Positions 27,901 to 35,083 of a DNA stretch of 64,000 nt are shown here, in pieces. The stretch's first letter is position 1, and each line of letters starts with the position of its first letter. The notes below the pieces were generated by a model that saw nothing but the letters and a program-made list of their open reading frames with translations, was not told the origin of the DNA and searched no databases. The position numbers were made by a program, and so were the translations under genes. Source of the stretch: Sergeia podlipaevii (Eukaryota > Euglenozoa > Kinetoplastea > Trypanosomatida > Trypanosomatidae); contig JASANZ010002268.1 of the NCBI GenBank assembly GCA_030849805.1, forward strand, positions 86,130 to 150,129. The letters run 5' to 3'.

Positions 27901-29844
27901 ACGGTGCTCAAGAAAAATGGTCTGCACGTTCTCCACTTCAGTAAAGTACTGCGCGAGAATGCGATCCGCTTTCTCAGAAAGAAGCACTGATATATCGAAG
28001 GTGTTGCCTCCACGCTCAGGACGGTTCTGGATTTTCTTGAAGGACAGCAGCAGCTCAAACGCGGATTCGGAGCTGCGCAGATCATCGTCAAAGATCTTGT
28101 TGATAAACAGCGACACCTCCTGATCAAGGCTCGACACCGTTGTGATGAACCCAGAAAAGACCACCTGCCAATTGTGTGTCGCCTTCCTCTCAAAAGGGTT
28201 GAAGGTGAGGGTCTCGAAGGGACGCTTGAGCTTCTCCACGTCCTTGAGAATACGCTCAATACCGGTTGTATCCGTCAGTACCGTCTTAAGTTGCGCGCTC
28301 AGCACTGTGGTGTAGTACTCGACCGTTTCGACCACCTCCAACAGGTCAGTGCAGCGGTCGGACATGTAATCCGTGGTCTCGAAGAGGCGGCGGTTGTCAA
28401 AGTTCCAGTGCTGCTCTCGCTCTGTGCTGTTGATCTCCTCCTGCACGTTGGTATACGCCGACTTCCACTTCAGAAGACACTGCTGGCCATCTGTGACCTT
28501 GGCCTTGGCCTCAGCAGTAGGGAGAACTAGAACTGAGCGAAAATCAATGTGATCGCTCACTTTCTGCGCAATCAGCTTGGCAATCTTCTCCAAAAGTCCC
28601 ACCATGCGCTCCTCCGTAGAGTAGAAGCGAGAAATGATCCAAACCATACGGATGGCTGTCATCATGGAGGAGAGAGTGTCAATGATGGGCTGCAGCGAGT
28701 GAGAGCGCGCGTCAAGGTTTTGCAGGGTGCGGAAGTGACGGTCTAGTGTGCCGAGGAACTTCACATTGTCCTTTGCCTCCGCGTACTGATGAAAGAACTG
28801 TTGAAGAGTAGTGGAGATCATGGTGTAGGAGTTGCACTCGGCCTCCTTGGCAACCTGCAAGATAAACTTGGCCTGTGGAGAGTTGATCTGCTCATAGAGT
28901 GCACTGATGGTGCTGTACTTCTCGCGCCAGTACTCAATCTCGCCTAAAGGACCCTCCTTCTGAGGGTCAAGGGACATGGCGTAGCTGATCTCTGCCTGCC
29001 ACTGACTTACTGTGAGATCCACCTGCTGAACAAGATCCTCGTTGGACAGCGCGGCCTTCACATCTGCGTCGCTAACGCTGATACCGAGAAGGTTCTGTGG
29101 AATGGGGAGCTTGCGCTCAGCGCAGATCTGGTTCATGAAGCCCACTAGCTGAGTGTCCATGCGGTTGACCCAGTGTAGGATCTCACCATATAAGTGGCGG
29201 TTGCTGTTGGACGTCTGGGCAGCGGCAGCGGCGGCTGTAGTCGTCATAACAGACCCGCTGGTTCCGTCGGACTTGCCTGTAGCGGCGGCAACGTTGACGA
29301 TGTTGCGTTTCTTGCCGGCGACCTTCTCAATATCCTCGATGATGGGCTGATATACATCCTTGAGTAGCACATGGAAGGTATTGAGTGAAGGCACCTGCAT
29401 GCAGGAAATTTCAAAAGCTGTATGAATAGGAGACAAAGGGTTTGTCTTCCAGTCAGCGGCTGACTCGGCAGTCAAGTTGGTGCCATCAATGCGCGAAAAA
29501 AACAAGCAGCGGGTGCGGTCAGAGGCGTAGTGGATAGATCCCGTGATGTTGCTGTTGTGCACGGCGCCGTTGGTAGCCCGCAGCTTCTGCGGCCCGCGAG
29601 GTCGGGTGGATACCGGAATCATCGACTGGTTCTTCTTTGGTGGGGACTGGCACCCCACCACATCCGCCTCACGTGCCACAATCACCACACAGGGCTCGAT
29701 AGGCCCATCCTCCTTCTCAAATACAGCAAAAATAGCCTCCATGGAATTCTGGTCACACATAAGATCAATGATGGAATCATTTGAGATGCCGTGCAGGTTG
29801 GCACGAATGCGCGCAGAGAGCCACTCAAGCCTTGGGTCCTCCAT
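15976..29844 (-). CDS. Axonemal inner-arm dynein heavy chain, DNAH10 type
   Basis: 4622 aa, an intact single-exon dynein heavy chain. The order is tail (about 1-1500), linker, and six AAA modules. Nucleotide-binding P-loops are GPAGTGKT at 1926-1933 (AAA1, main ATPase), GPTGGGKS at 2207-2214 (AAA2), GESGTAKT at 2555-2562 (AAA3) and GVGGSGK at 2920-2926 (AAA4). A long coiled-coil stalk with the microtubule-binding tip lies about 3150-3450. AAA5-AAA6 and the C-terminal domain follow. The AAA1-AAA2 region (CGEGLDYKAMG, VPDMELIAENMLFSEGF, HYDWGLRALK) matches human DNAH10 better than DNAH2, DNAH5 or cytoplasmic dynein as I recall them. DNAH10 corresponds to a heavy chain of the two-headed inner arm I1/f, which shapes flagellar bending. 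The paralogue call is inference; dynein identity is certain. Confidence 0.97.
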   Translation of the reverse strand: MEDPRLEWLSARIRANLHGISNDSIIDLMCDQNSMEAIFAVFEKEDGPIEPCVVIVAREADVVGCQSPPKKNQSMIPVSTRPRGPQKLRATNGAVHNSNITGSIHYASDRTRCLFFSRIDGTNLTAESAADWKTNPLSPIHTAFEISCMQVPSLNTFHVLLKDVYQPIIEDIEKVAGKKRNIVNVAAATGKSDGTSGSVMTTTAAAAAAQTSNSNRHLYGEILHWVNRMDTQLVGFMNQICAERKLPIPQNLLGISVSDADVKAALSNEDLVQQVDLTVSQWQAEISYAMSLDPQKEGPLGEIEYWREKYSTISALYEQINSPQAKFILQVAKEAECNSYTMISTTLQQFFHQYAEAKDNVKFLGTLDRHFRTLQNLDARSHSLQPIIDTLSSMMTAIRMVWIISRFYSTEERMVGLLEKIAKLIAQKVSDHIDFRSVLVLPTAEAKAKVTDGQQCLLKWKSAYTNVQEEINSTEREQHWNFDNRRLFETTDYMSDRCTDLLEVVETVEYYTTVLSAQLKTVLTDTTGIERILKDVEKLKRPFETLTFNPFERKATHNWQVVFSGFITTVSSLDQEVSLFINKIFDDDLRSSESAFELLLSFKKIQNRPERGGNTFDISVLLSEKADRILAQYFTEVENVQTIFLEHRESPPLTKNQPSVAGAIHWSMSLFQRLKKPIVRFKQEGMLTTSMGRQVKAKYVEVARQMKEYATARFLLWRDEIRNTSTSSLKLNILRKDTDDTYVVNFDMKIFDIIRETKYLDRLGFEVPQEALHITLQDEAYHGYVDALKGMLLNFNYEIGILEGSERAILAKNIRELKQALQPGFHDINWTSLSIPDFVDNCEKAITKFRNLSREVRKSADNIQTQVVNKIASTKLMPEYDSLLQAGGELPELQVLVDIVERRRVTLLEGCTRAYRSAKPLLTKVESQLVGTHTGKCSTLSTYYSYWEQCIWRALIKMVLRSLSAFAKLLGYSSSRSFSSSRPPLFKVMIFLTTEPTYSPQQQEITTAFHKIQSGIIESTKLFQRWMRATCIEFTQGEIIPRPAEEDYTTLFTYYQDIHNLPQVYKLQALINRTIQTHLGALATNIKMLQRYRFVYLADKKISVEQQAKNQFHWIDYDAKFQLYFNMISDFDTENHVHDFGFMRCDETSFYAELVDHVYQWVAMEGGQLNDTVRARMMKRYTRIRKINEELGHSCDTIDELKAVLEVMHNAKASALDVEQDIREIEYVYSSLLHFGVVIDKDELTTAMSLGDIWSCTLARVRKTTIDLEPKKLQFRDLTQNEVLTFLAEGENVLQEYLADGPGREGMDLAEGNALKTQWRARLIAIQVRRDQLTKAEKLFDLPLTTHPSLQQLNDDLTRVETVYEMYEQWIGVLRRWNRSSWKDLLLEDLESTTEVRAKQARILAKQYGTVQPFPAIQQLIVNFQNSLPLLAKLKSPALKLRHWKELMRVTNKEFNYEQINLDDLIAMELFRFNEEIDSIVLSAAREQSVEQEIRDIKEFWGVKDFIVAKYAPRKAHSRCDVLTDTSEIQEAVDDNILKMQSIANVKWAQPFIEEVKLWERKLSMINDVIAVWVTVQQKWQYLESIFKGNDDIANQLPKETAKFNDLDKKFVRIMNDTSQSPNVSHCCNVNGRLEELHYLEEKLEECQKDLSNYLETKRCLFPRFYFISDDELLSILASSSAKAVQDHMLKMFDNCARLIFKSETDETICGVESQEGERLDFTNPVRTDRAVEEWLQATLEESRSTLHDILKAGVFYYPKMQRLEWVKKYHGMITLTGAKIFWTFEIENAFQEMKKGKKNAVKELSAKLTSQLFALVSEMDNDIDKQYRKKINTLIIVDVHGRDIVDRFVRDSVMDAREFDWESQLRFYWEKATDTCVIRQCTGRFNYGFEYMGLNGRLVITPLTDRCFMTLTQALTFSLGGAPGGPAGTGKTESVKDLAKAMAIQCVVFNCGEGLDYKAMGTIFSGLSQAGSWGCFDEFNRIELPVLSVVSEQLRSIQAALRSGEKQFLFGESVINLIHTVGVFITMNPGYAGRVELPDNLKALFRPVVMVVPDMELIAENMLFSEGFTTARDLAKKMVTLYSLAKGQLSKQHHYDWGLRALKAVLVMAGQLKRGSPELSEESVLMRALRDMNAPKFIAEDEPLFKGLIGDLFPGLDPTRVPQENLARASAKVLKDKSFMIDPRQTDKVVQLYETMQTRHTSMVVGPTGGGKSVVIDTLCKAQTELGLLTKSFVINPKAQPTSVLYGLMDPMTRNWTDGIFSNIFRNINRSSEGTEKERRYVIFDGDVDAKWVEDMNSVMDDNKLLTLPNGERIRLHPQCSLLFEVGDLQYASPATVSRVGMVFLDPINLGWKPFMYAWKLTRPRDEQETLDELVEQFVQPLVDFIVDGIDGGELTPPPRLVIPTSDLNMVKQLTTMLYTVSPKNAALEPRALQCVFIFACVWSFGALICTPEDRRRFDSFLKKLSGWNMQDVGENFLTRFVGSGSLPDRKTMFDYFFDLQDSRWKPWNVLIRPFERAPGAKFSSLLVSTVDTERNMWLLNKIVLNRTPVLFVGESGTAKTVTIQAYLSRLKQQSLQADESKGEGVHLEEMLLEMNFSSRTTSLDAQRTMEDNIEKRTTTVLGPPAKKRLVVFVDDINMPKVDLYGTQQPIAFLKLLIEHHSWYDRKDLLFKNVRDTQFVAAMAPPGGGRNALDPRFVSLFTVFNIMFPEDESIHTIYTQILEDTYKELPVDALYLATTVTDMTLRLYQDLVTSLPATPAKFHYIFNLRDLSRVYEGLCRATTDKFGTVASIIRLWRNEITRVFVDRMSDAQDASYVTNLMLREIDRNYAEHREYVLADPLMFGDFGDFVPDSEFDRLHIYEDFGPRYTDARNLVEAVMAEINTPVKKIDLVMFDMALEHLLRITRVLSLPRGHCLLVGVGGSGKQSLTKLGAAICQMGVFEIVLARNYTEDSFREDLKKLYNRVGVQGEKVVFLFMDGHVKEEGFLELINNMLASGMVPALFSEEEKEPLYSSVAAEVETQGLAPSKDNKWTAFVSRCRDNLHVVLSMSPSGETLRTRCRNFPSLINNTTIDWFEKWPAQALEAVGSKLLAEENLPDELRQPIVEHMVYVHLTADELSGRYQGELKRHNYVTPKNFLGFLANYAKLLITKRENIDDIVKKFTIGLEKLHRAQEDVKVLQEELAEKEITLREKQEINDQMTREITEQKSKNEVRKEEALSMEEELNVQNAEIEKETAEAQVVLDQAMPALEEAMEAVKHINPKSITELRSFAKPPINVVAVVRMVCVVKGVPSTWESGKIMMGQSDFIRSLIDIDSLTPTLNQSKMNEINKLLKEFPVNSNDLKKVSLAASGLMIWVEAMKQYWNVAKEVFPKQERVRQLQKAKETAERQLEACRNEIDQLTQSLRRLEEQLEAGMKEARMLQQEKAVMERRLNAARKLIDGFGSERTRWTEEKKTLGASRNQLVGDCLAGAAFLSYLGAFTFPYRQEALEQVWLADLRAKKVPLSENFHIRHLLADEVAISQWASDGLPSDELSVQNGILTTQSTDYTGKGKRAGKIRFPLCIDPQMQAVNWIKRQHASNPRFETASFSDPDFLKRLEFAIQYGNPFLFEGVDEFIDPIIDSVLDPQFRIESGQCIIRIGDKDIPWDKNFKLYLCTKLSNPNYPAEVFGKTMVINYGVTEDGLEAQLLNYVVASERSDLQRQSEELVQTMAESRAQLKELEDTLIRELTLATGNILDNDDLIATLENTKSSATEVEHKLEQAKETARTTEVSRQQYRPAAKRGAVLYFVISQLSAINSMYEYSLSAFLHDVFGYSITKSDASFDIADRLKNIIEALTYNLYCYVCMGIFEKDKLMLSLQIAIRLLLQESRLPQAELEFFLRGCVLAEKGFPSNPTDWLTARQWNDVCKLATSVDVFKNLTKDMLGNLEDWQAWFLLDRPEEPECEIPCGYSARLTSFQRLCLLRCFRSDRVYNAVTAFISECDLLGERFVMPPILRYKDVLDKSSAMSPIVCVVSPGANPTDEIVKLATKEVGLDKLRSISLGQGQGDEAMKMVELGAVRGHWVLLQNCHLLTMWMRDLEKTIEKMDQQQPHDQFRLWLTTEPSLEFPMGILQRSLKVVNEPPNGLKMNMKNTLSKVTEDQLDTCPHWAFRPLVFALSFYHAVVQERRKYGKIGWNVIYDFNETDFTVSMRLIDTYLTKAYTNGDPIPWETLRYLVGEAMYGGRVSDAMDRRIVKTYLEEYFGDFLFDTFQPFHFFLDDTVDYCLPSDSADPTRKVTLQQMHAQVDKFPNVNTPDVFGLHPNAETGYLRHAAESMWAGLIELMPRSGGATASGASREEMLMKFTEEILQQIPKTLDQKQVMRKENERAKSNGYESIQPTQVVLLQEVERWNKLVTVIVTSLMELQKALAGVIGMSNELDELASALSNGQLPPSWRRCAPATRKNLGRWLAHFQRRYQQYLQWSMNGEPKCMWLSGLMVPDSYLSALVQVTCRKYKWPLDRSTIVTTVTTFKTAEEVAGYPTDGAYVSGLFLEGARWDSEKHQLAPQLKKQLITEMPVMHIVPTESSRVKSVGTFKTPVYVTSDRRNAAGVGLVFIADLSSATHSSIWTLESVGLVLDSDD

Positions 29845-31429
29845 TGTTCTCCCGTTCCTGTATGTTTTGCTGCTGCTACCACTTTGTCGAACCTCTCTCT
29901 TTCTCTTTTTTTCTTACTCTTTTATGTGGAAAAAAAAAAAAGATATATGTATATATGTATGCGATTTGCTAGTTGAATACCAGATACACTCCTCTTTTCT
30001 AGATATTTTTAAAAATGTGGGTATGTAAGAGAGCTTCTCGAGAGTAGTCGTCAAATACACCAAGGGCGAGGAGTTGCTTCCTTCTCTTCTTTCTATCCCT
30101 TCTCTTCCTCTTTCACCTTCCTGCGCTTCAGGCAAATAGCACTAATAGGTGTGCTAGAGAAAAGTTGGAGAGAAAAATAATAGCAATTTAAAAAGAGGAA
30201 GTGGCGTGCCCCTGAAGTCTATCGCTGGGGGTTCCCTCTTGGGCTACAGCTGCTTTAGTAGCTCCTCCACTCACAAATAAATGGACTATATTCTTTGATG
30301 AGAAGAGCAAAAGAAAACTGATAACTAATATTGCCTTTTGATTGGGCAACTATTCCTTTCAAAAATAATAACAATAATGATTTGATAAAGAGAAAGAGAT
30401 AGAAAGACAGGGAAAGGGTGCAAGATAATTACCAACAAGGGATTAACGGCAGAAAGCAATCGAATATACCTGCATCTCTATTGAGAGCAACAACAAAAAG
30501 TCAAGAAACACATTTGATGTTTTTATAGATACTCATTTTCTTTTAAAAATGTCAGTACATTGCCATAGCGGCAAGTGAAAAAAAAAAAAGGCAAAATATG
30601 GCAAAGAAAAAGAAAGAGGCTGGGAAAGGCTACAAAGATCATCCAATTGTTTAAATTTTCGTCGCCTCACTTTTGCTCTCTTTCACTGCTAATTGTGCCA
30701 TTAGTCAGTAGCTGGTGTGCCTTCCTATCCACAGAAAACAAAAAAAAGGAGAAGAGGGGGAAAAAAAGGTAAAAAGTAAATATTTTGCGTGGGGCAAATG
30801 CAACCATACTCTATCCCACGACGCTTAACACGGAGGGGGAGGGTGAAGGTTAACCGTATATGTTGCCACCATTCAAATGCAAAGTTAAAAAAAAAAAAAA
30901 AAAAAAAAAAAACCTGCCAACGGCAAAAAGAAAAAAAAAAATTATTATTATGACAACTATATAGTATTTGGCATGCTAAACTTTCATACATGGTAAGCTT
31001 TCGTGTAGCTCTCATTGCTTTAGTAAAATCAGAAAGAAACAAAAAAAGAAAATGATTTCAACCTTCGCCACCGTACTCTCGTTCGGAAAGAAAGATACAA
31101 TTCTATCGAACTTGCAAAACTGTTGTACAGAAACACAAAGGGCTGAAAAAAAAAAAAAAAAAAAAAACATGCGCAAACCCACAATATTCTCTCTTGTGAA
31201 CAAATGTGTGTGCGCATATGCACAAGCTAGCCAATACCGTAGTTTATCACTCGCACTAATCTGCGCGCTCCCACACCTCCAATAATGTCTACTCCTTTTT
31301 ACATAGTGATCGAACAACAACAACAAAAAAAAAATGTTCTCTCTTTTTTCAATTTTTTTTTTTTGTAGAAAGGCAAAACAATAATAAACTGAAAAAGATC
31401 AACAATAATGAAAATAAAGGCAAGTAAGA
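29845..31429. other. Large gene-free spacer (1.6 kb)
   Basis: Contains CT-rich plus-strand stretches (29877-29916 and 30077-30122, the second followed by CAG at 30129-30131). A GC-rich foldable island lies at 30200-30271. There are long A-runs, including 26 A at 30887-30912 and about 23 A near 31146-31168. The minus strand should carry the dynein acceptor (pyrimidine tract about 29930-29942) and the 3' UTR of the DnaJ gene. No coding gene supported. Confidence 0.6.
30200..30271. other. Compact GC-rich foldable island (candidate ncRNA or element relic)
   Basis: Bounded by AGTGG (30200-30204) and CCACT (30267-30271), which pair. Inside, CCCC 30209-30212 pairs with GGGG 30227-30230. CCC 30234-30236 pairs with GGG 30241-30243 around a 4-nt loop. 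GCTAC 30243-30247 pairs with GTAGC 30258-30262; this last hairpin shares one base with the previous one. The block is far GC-richer than its surroundings. It lacks tRNA hallmarks (no T-loop TTCRA). It may be a structured RNA or a retroposon signature fragment; neither is shown. Confidence 0.4.
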
Positions 31430-34006
31430 TCATATTGTAAGATCATAGGCAGCCCGCTTCACTGGATCAGAGAGAATACTGTGTGCCTCGTTGACTCGCT
31501 TAAAAAGTTCTAGCGACGACTTTTGCACCTCGGCGCTCTCACCCACCACCTTGTCCGGATGATAGCGCAGCGTGAGACGCTTGAAGTGCTGCCGTATCTC
31601 CTCTGTGCTCGCAGTGGGCTTTACGTCAAGCACATCATACAACGTCTCTCCTTTCCGTTTGGTGAAGAAAGTCATGCCAGCAGGCTGCCCGCCACCCCCG
31701 CTACTAGCTGGGGGAGGTCGTGGCAGTGGCGGTGACTGGTGCGCTGTATATCCATTTTCCTGCGAGGTAGACGTGTACATGCGAGAGAATTTAAACGTTT
31801 TCTGATGTAGCTCTTCCTGTCGTTGCTGATGCCGCTCTCTCTGCGCACGTGCCTCACGCTCCTTCGCCTCCTCCTGCAGAAGAGTCTCGTAGGAGGGGTT
31901 CAACTGAATCGCCATCGCCCTATCCGCCGCCGCCTCCACCAATTTCTGCACCGCCTCGTACGCTGATGACCGCACAAGGTATGCCTTCGCGCATAATGCG
32001 TCCAGCTGCACGCATAAGGAGCACGATTCAATAACTCTGAGTGGCATTCCCTGCGCCGCACGGGCCTCCGCAGCTTTGAGGTGAAGCACTGCGTTGATCT
32101 TGCGGTTGGTTGGGTCAAGCTGCACAGCGCGGCTCACGTGCTCAGCGGCGCCATCATAGTCTAACTGTGCTATGCAGTCGTCAATCAGCACAAAGCACTC
32201 TTCGAGGGAAACGAGATAGCTGCCTACAGCGATAGCAGGGCCGTAGTTGGGCGTGATGGCGAGGCAACGTTGCACAAGAACTGCGGCGACGTTCATGTAT
32301 GTGCGGCCGCTGTACGCGCTTGCCTTGGCCAGAAGCACCGTCGCGAGAAGAAAGTGAGCTTCGATATTGCTCCTCAGCAGTCGCTCCTCGTGTGCCGAGA
32401 TGGCGGCACTATCGCTAGAGGAGGAGGTTCCATCATTGGCTATGATGTCCTCTGGGAAGGAATAAGGAATCGTCGGCACATACGGCAGCAGCATCTCGCG
32501 CGCCGCGTCCACCTGGCCCGTCTCCACATAGGCAATAGCCTGTAGTGCCCTAAGTGGTGTTTCACTCACCAGAGGCAAGGCGCCAGCCAAGAGGTGCTGC
32601 TCCGCCTCTCCCCAACGCTCAGCGCTCACGCACTCGCGAAAGCGCCGGACGTGAGATACAGCCCGCTTCTCCTGCTCCATCACGGCGCGCTGCTCGCTGG
32701 TGAGTGGCAGCGGTGCTGAGTACGCCTCGCTCGTGTTGATCCTGCTCATGCTAGAGCTATTCCGCTTCTGCGCAGAGAAGCATCGCTCCCCATTTGTGGC
32801 GGGTCTCAGTGGAATATCCGACGAGCGTCTGTCGTAAGGATCTTGTGAGCGTTGCATGTCTTCCCGCGTTGTGAGCGCAGTCGCATACGTTTGCATCGCG
32901 AGTGCGTAGTCCTCACGCATCACGTGTGCGCGAGCCTTGCACATGGCAGCCTGCTGAACTGTCTGAATGTCACTCTGTGTGACTGCACTGCTCGAGCCAA
33001 GACAACTATAGCTGTTGTGATTGCTGCCGCTAGTTGTGCCTGCAGTCCCCATAGAGAGCCCATCATCGACCGACGCCGCTGCTTTCTTCTCCATTTCATC
33101 GGCTTCATGCCACAGCTGCAGACAGGCCTGGCAGTCCTCTATACACTCGCGGTAGTTCATGAGCGCATAGCTACACTGACCCCTGCGACCCCGCAGCACA
33201 GAGAGGTGGCGCGGCGACTCGCTGCGAGTGTAGAATGACATAAGCGAGGATATCACAATGTAGGCGCGTGTGAACTTGCCGGCACAAAGAAGCGCCAGCG
33301 TATGACTGTTGTCGGCGAGCCATCGATTATCAGAGCTCCTGCTTAGAAGCGAACTGTGACGGCTAGCCTCAGTGGTCACTGTAGAAGGAGTGTCACCATC
33401 TTTCTTCGTGTCCTCTTTCCCCTCCTCTGGTGGTGGAGATAAGGCTGCCGCTGCTGCTATTTCGGATGCAGTTGCCAGATCCTTTCTGAGCTTCAGATCC
33501 CTGTCAGGAAAGTATGAAGACCCACCGTAGCGATAGCCAAATGTCCTACGCGAAGACGCCGAACCCGCAGCAAAAAATAGTCGTGATTGCTGTTGGCACG
33601 ACAAGAAATCCGGTGCGCACCGCTCCCCCTCCCTAGTAGTGGTAGGAACCTCCTGCTCCACATCGACTTCCTCTTTTTCTTTTCCAAGATGATGAAGAAG
33701 ACCACGCCGGTGAGGAAGCTGGACACTATGAGTAATACTAGGTGGAGGGGAAGGAAAAGCAGAAGACGAACTGCTATTCTCGTCACCTGTATAACTGGAG
33801 GGCAGCCCAACCCTTTGATTCTGTTGTACGTGTGCCTTGTGAGCAGTGTGTATTGGTGAAGATGTACACAGACCTGACGAAGTAAACGATGGAAGCGGAG
33901 TGTTTGGCCGTGAGCTCGTCAGGACTGGCAGCCGCACTGACTGCCCTGTAAAGCGGCCTCCATTCATTTGCGCTTTGAGCAAGTCCCCACGCTGGCTATT
34001 TTTCAT
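31430..34006 (-). CDS. TPR and J-domain co-chaperone (DNAJC7-like architecture)
   Basis: 858 aa from the ATG at 34006. An upstream in-frame ATG (34132) lies beyond a predicted splice acceptor (AG at 34024-34025 after a T/C tract 34030-34049), so the 42-residue extension would not be in the mRNA. The first 300 residues are Ser-rich and disordered. TPR-like helical repeats occupy roughly 235-740 ('LCAGKFTRAYIV', 'AHVMREDYALAMQTYATAL', 'LVSLEECFVLIDDCIAQLDYDGAAEHVSRAVQLDP', 'KAYLVRSSAYEAVQKLVEAAADRAMAIQLNP'). After a Gly/Pro-rich linker comes a C-terminal J domain with the essential HPD at 816-818. J proteins stimulate Hsp70 ATPase activity, and the TPRs may dock Hsp70/Hsp90 tails. The large N-terminal disordered region is longer than in animal DNAJC7. 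Confidence 0.85.
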   Translation of the reverse strand: MKNSQRGDLLKAQMNGGRFTGQSVRLPVLTSSRPNTPLPSFTSSGLCTSSPIHTAHKAHVQQNQRVGLPSSYTGDENSSSSSAFPSPPPSITHSVQLPHRRGLLHHLGKEKEEVDVEQEVPTTTREGERCAPDFLSCQQQSRLFFAAGSASSRRTFGYRYGGSSYFPDRDLKLRKDLATASEIAAAAALSPPPEEGKEDTKKDGDTPSTVTTEASRHSSLLSRSSDNRWLADNSHTLALLCAGKFTRAYIVISSLMSFYTRSESPRHLSVLRGRRGQCSYALMNYRECIEDCQACLQLWHEADEMEKKAAASVDDGLSMGTAGTTSGSNHNSYSCLGSSSAVTQSDIQTVQQAAMCKARAHVMREDYALAMQTYATALTTREDMQRSQDPYDRRSSDIPLRPATNGERCFSAQKRNSSSMSRINTSEAYSAPLPLTSEQRAVMEQEKRAVSHVRRFRECVSAERWGEAEQHLLAGALPLVSETPLRALQAIAYVETGQVDAAREMLLPYVPTIPYSFPEDIIANDGTSSSSDSAAISAHEERLLRSNIEAHFLLATVLLAKASAYSGRTYMNVAAVLVQRCLAITPNYGPAIAVGSYLVSLEECFVLIDDCIAQLDYDGAAEHVSRAVQLDPTNRKINAVLHLKAAEARAAQGMPLRVIESCSLCVQLDALCAKAYLVRSSAYEAVQKLVEAAADRAMAIQLNPSYETLLQEEAKEREARAQRERHQQRQEELHQKTFKFSRMYTSTSQENGYTAHQSPPLPRPPPASSGGGGQPAGMTFFTKRKGETLYDVLDVKPTASTEEIRQHFKRLTLRYHPDKVVGESAEVQKSSLELFKRVNEAHSILSDPVKRAAYDLTI

Positions 34007-34732
34007 ATCAAAAGAAAGAAAAACTATATAAAAAAAAAGAAAAAAGAAGTACGTGGTATTGTATAAGTAGCAATCCGTTGTGTTTGTATGTGCCGTAGAA
34101 ACGCTACTACCCTTCCTATCATATGTAAGCAAAAAAAAAAAGGAAGAAGAGAAAAGAAACGAGAGAGAGGAAAAAAAAACTACGCTTTTGATATTTCCAC
34201 ATCAAAAAGAAAAATGCAATTGTCTCCATCTTGGATGATACGGTGAGTCCTTCAAAGAAAGCACAGTCCGAGAAGGATAAATATGCAAGGAGAATTCATA
34301 TTGGGGTGTCTACAGACCTCGCCCTCCTCACTCCCATGTGTGTATGGCGTGGAGCAAAGCACAGTCATCATCTTCTCCTCTCCCTGCCTCCTTTCTTGTA
34401 TTCACAATTTTATTTTATTTTCCCTTCTGCGTGCGCGCGCGTGTGCACTGCACCTCAGCGTTAATTCATGACAACAACAAAAAAACAGAACACAATACAA
34501 GTTAATGGCGTCTGCTTCATCACCTACATGGTAGTCACGACCTACCAAAACATCAAAACCTGACATATATATAAAAAAAGAAAAAGAAGGAGGAGAACGG
34601 CGTAAGGCAGGGCACGCTTATTTAAGGTATGTAGGTTCAAAATAGAGCGGAAAACAGCGTACAATGCGCAATAAAAGAAGAAGACGAGAGGACGAGTCGA
34701 GTACGCCTTCCTTTTCCCTCCCACCATTTGCT
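34007..34732. other. Intergenic spacer
   Basis: AT-rich, with A-runs and a short alternating GC stretch (about 34428-34445). Apart from the acceptor signal near 34024 no gene or RNA is recognised. Confidence 0.7.
34024..34049 (-). promoter_or_regulatory. Predicted spliced-leader acceptor, TPR-DnaJ gene
   Basis: Minus-strand T/C tract (34030-34049) followed by TATATAG; the AG is 34025-34024, giving a 17-nt 5' UTR and excluding the upstream ATG at 34132. Confidence 0.6.
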
Positions 34733-35083
34733 TTAGTCTTTCGCCACTCTCGCGCGCTTACGGCTGGTAGCACCAAAGCCCTTGCCGTCACCCCTAGTGT
34801 CCATTGCCTTGGTTGCAATTTCCCCCGCACGTAACAGCGCCGGAGCCATTTGCAAAGCATCAGGGAGCTGAAAAAAAACAACGTTTGCGCCGCGCAAGAA
34901 GACGCTGTCTAGCTTTGTCTGACTGCCCAGCTTGCTTGTCTTGGTCACATCGATGAGAAGAACGTTCATGTTATCCTGCAGCTCCTTCAGCGTTCCGGTG
35001 TAGATCTCGCCGTTCGCGAGCTCTAATGATATCGTGACCCCAACCGCGTCATAGAGCACCTTCAGAGGAATACTGAGAGACAT
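34733..35083 (-). CDS. SmD3: Core spliceosomal Sm protein D3
   Basis: 116 aa with a complete Sm fold. Sm1 motif lies about residues 5-50 ([26 protein letters not shown], with DNMN near 38-41). Sm2 lies about 58-75, with LRGANVVFF in place of the usual IRGxxI. The N-terminus SLSIPLKVL and the DNMN pair are typical of SmD3. The basic C-tail (about 98-116, with [11 protein letters not shown]) is shorter than the animal RG tail. SmD3 is part of the heptameric ring on U1, U2, U4 and U5 snRNAs. In trypanosomatids it serves mainly trans-splicing of the spliced leader onto every mRNA. A strong acceptor lies 15 nt upstream, supporting the ATG at 35083. Confidence 0.92.
   Translation of the reverse strand: MSLSIPLKVLYDAVGVTISLELANGEIYTGTLKELQDNMNVLLIDVTKTSKLGSQTKLDSVFLRGANVVFFQLPDALQMAPALLRAGEIATKAMDTRGDGKGFGATSRKRARVAKD

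Noticed and set aside
30200..30271. tRNA reading of the 72-bp GC-rich island
   Set aside because: The length and outer pairing invited it, but there is no T-loop TTCRA, no D-loop GG and no plausible anticodon arm on either strand.
34007..34132. 42-residue upstream extension of the TPR-DnaJ gene
   Set aside because: It spans a polypyrimidine tract and AG that look like the trans-splice acceptor, so it would not be in the mature mRNA.
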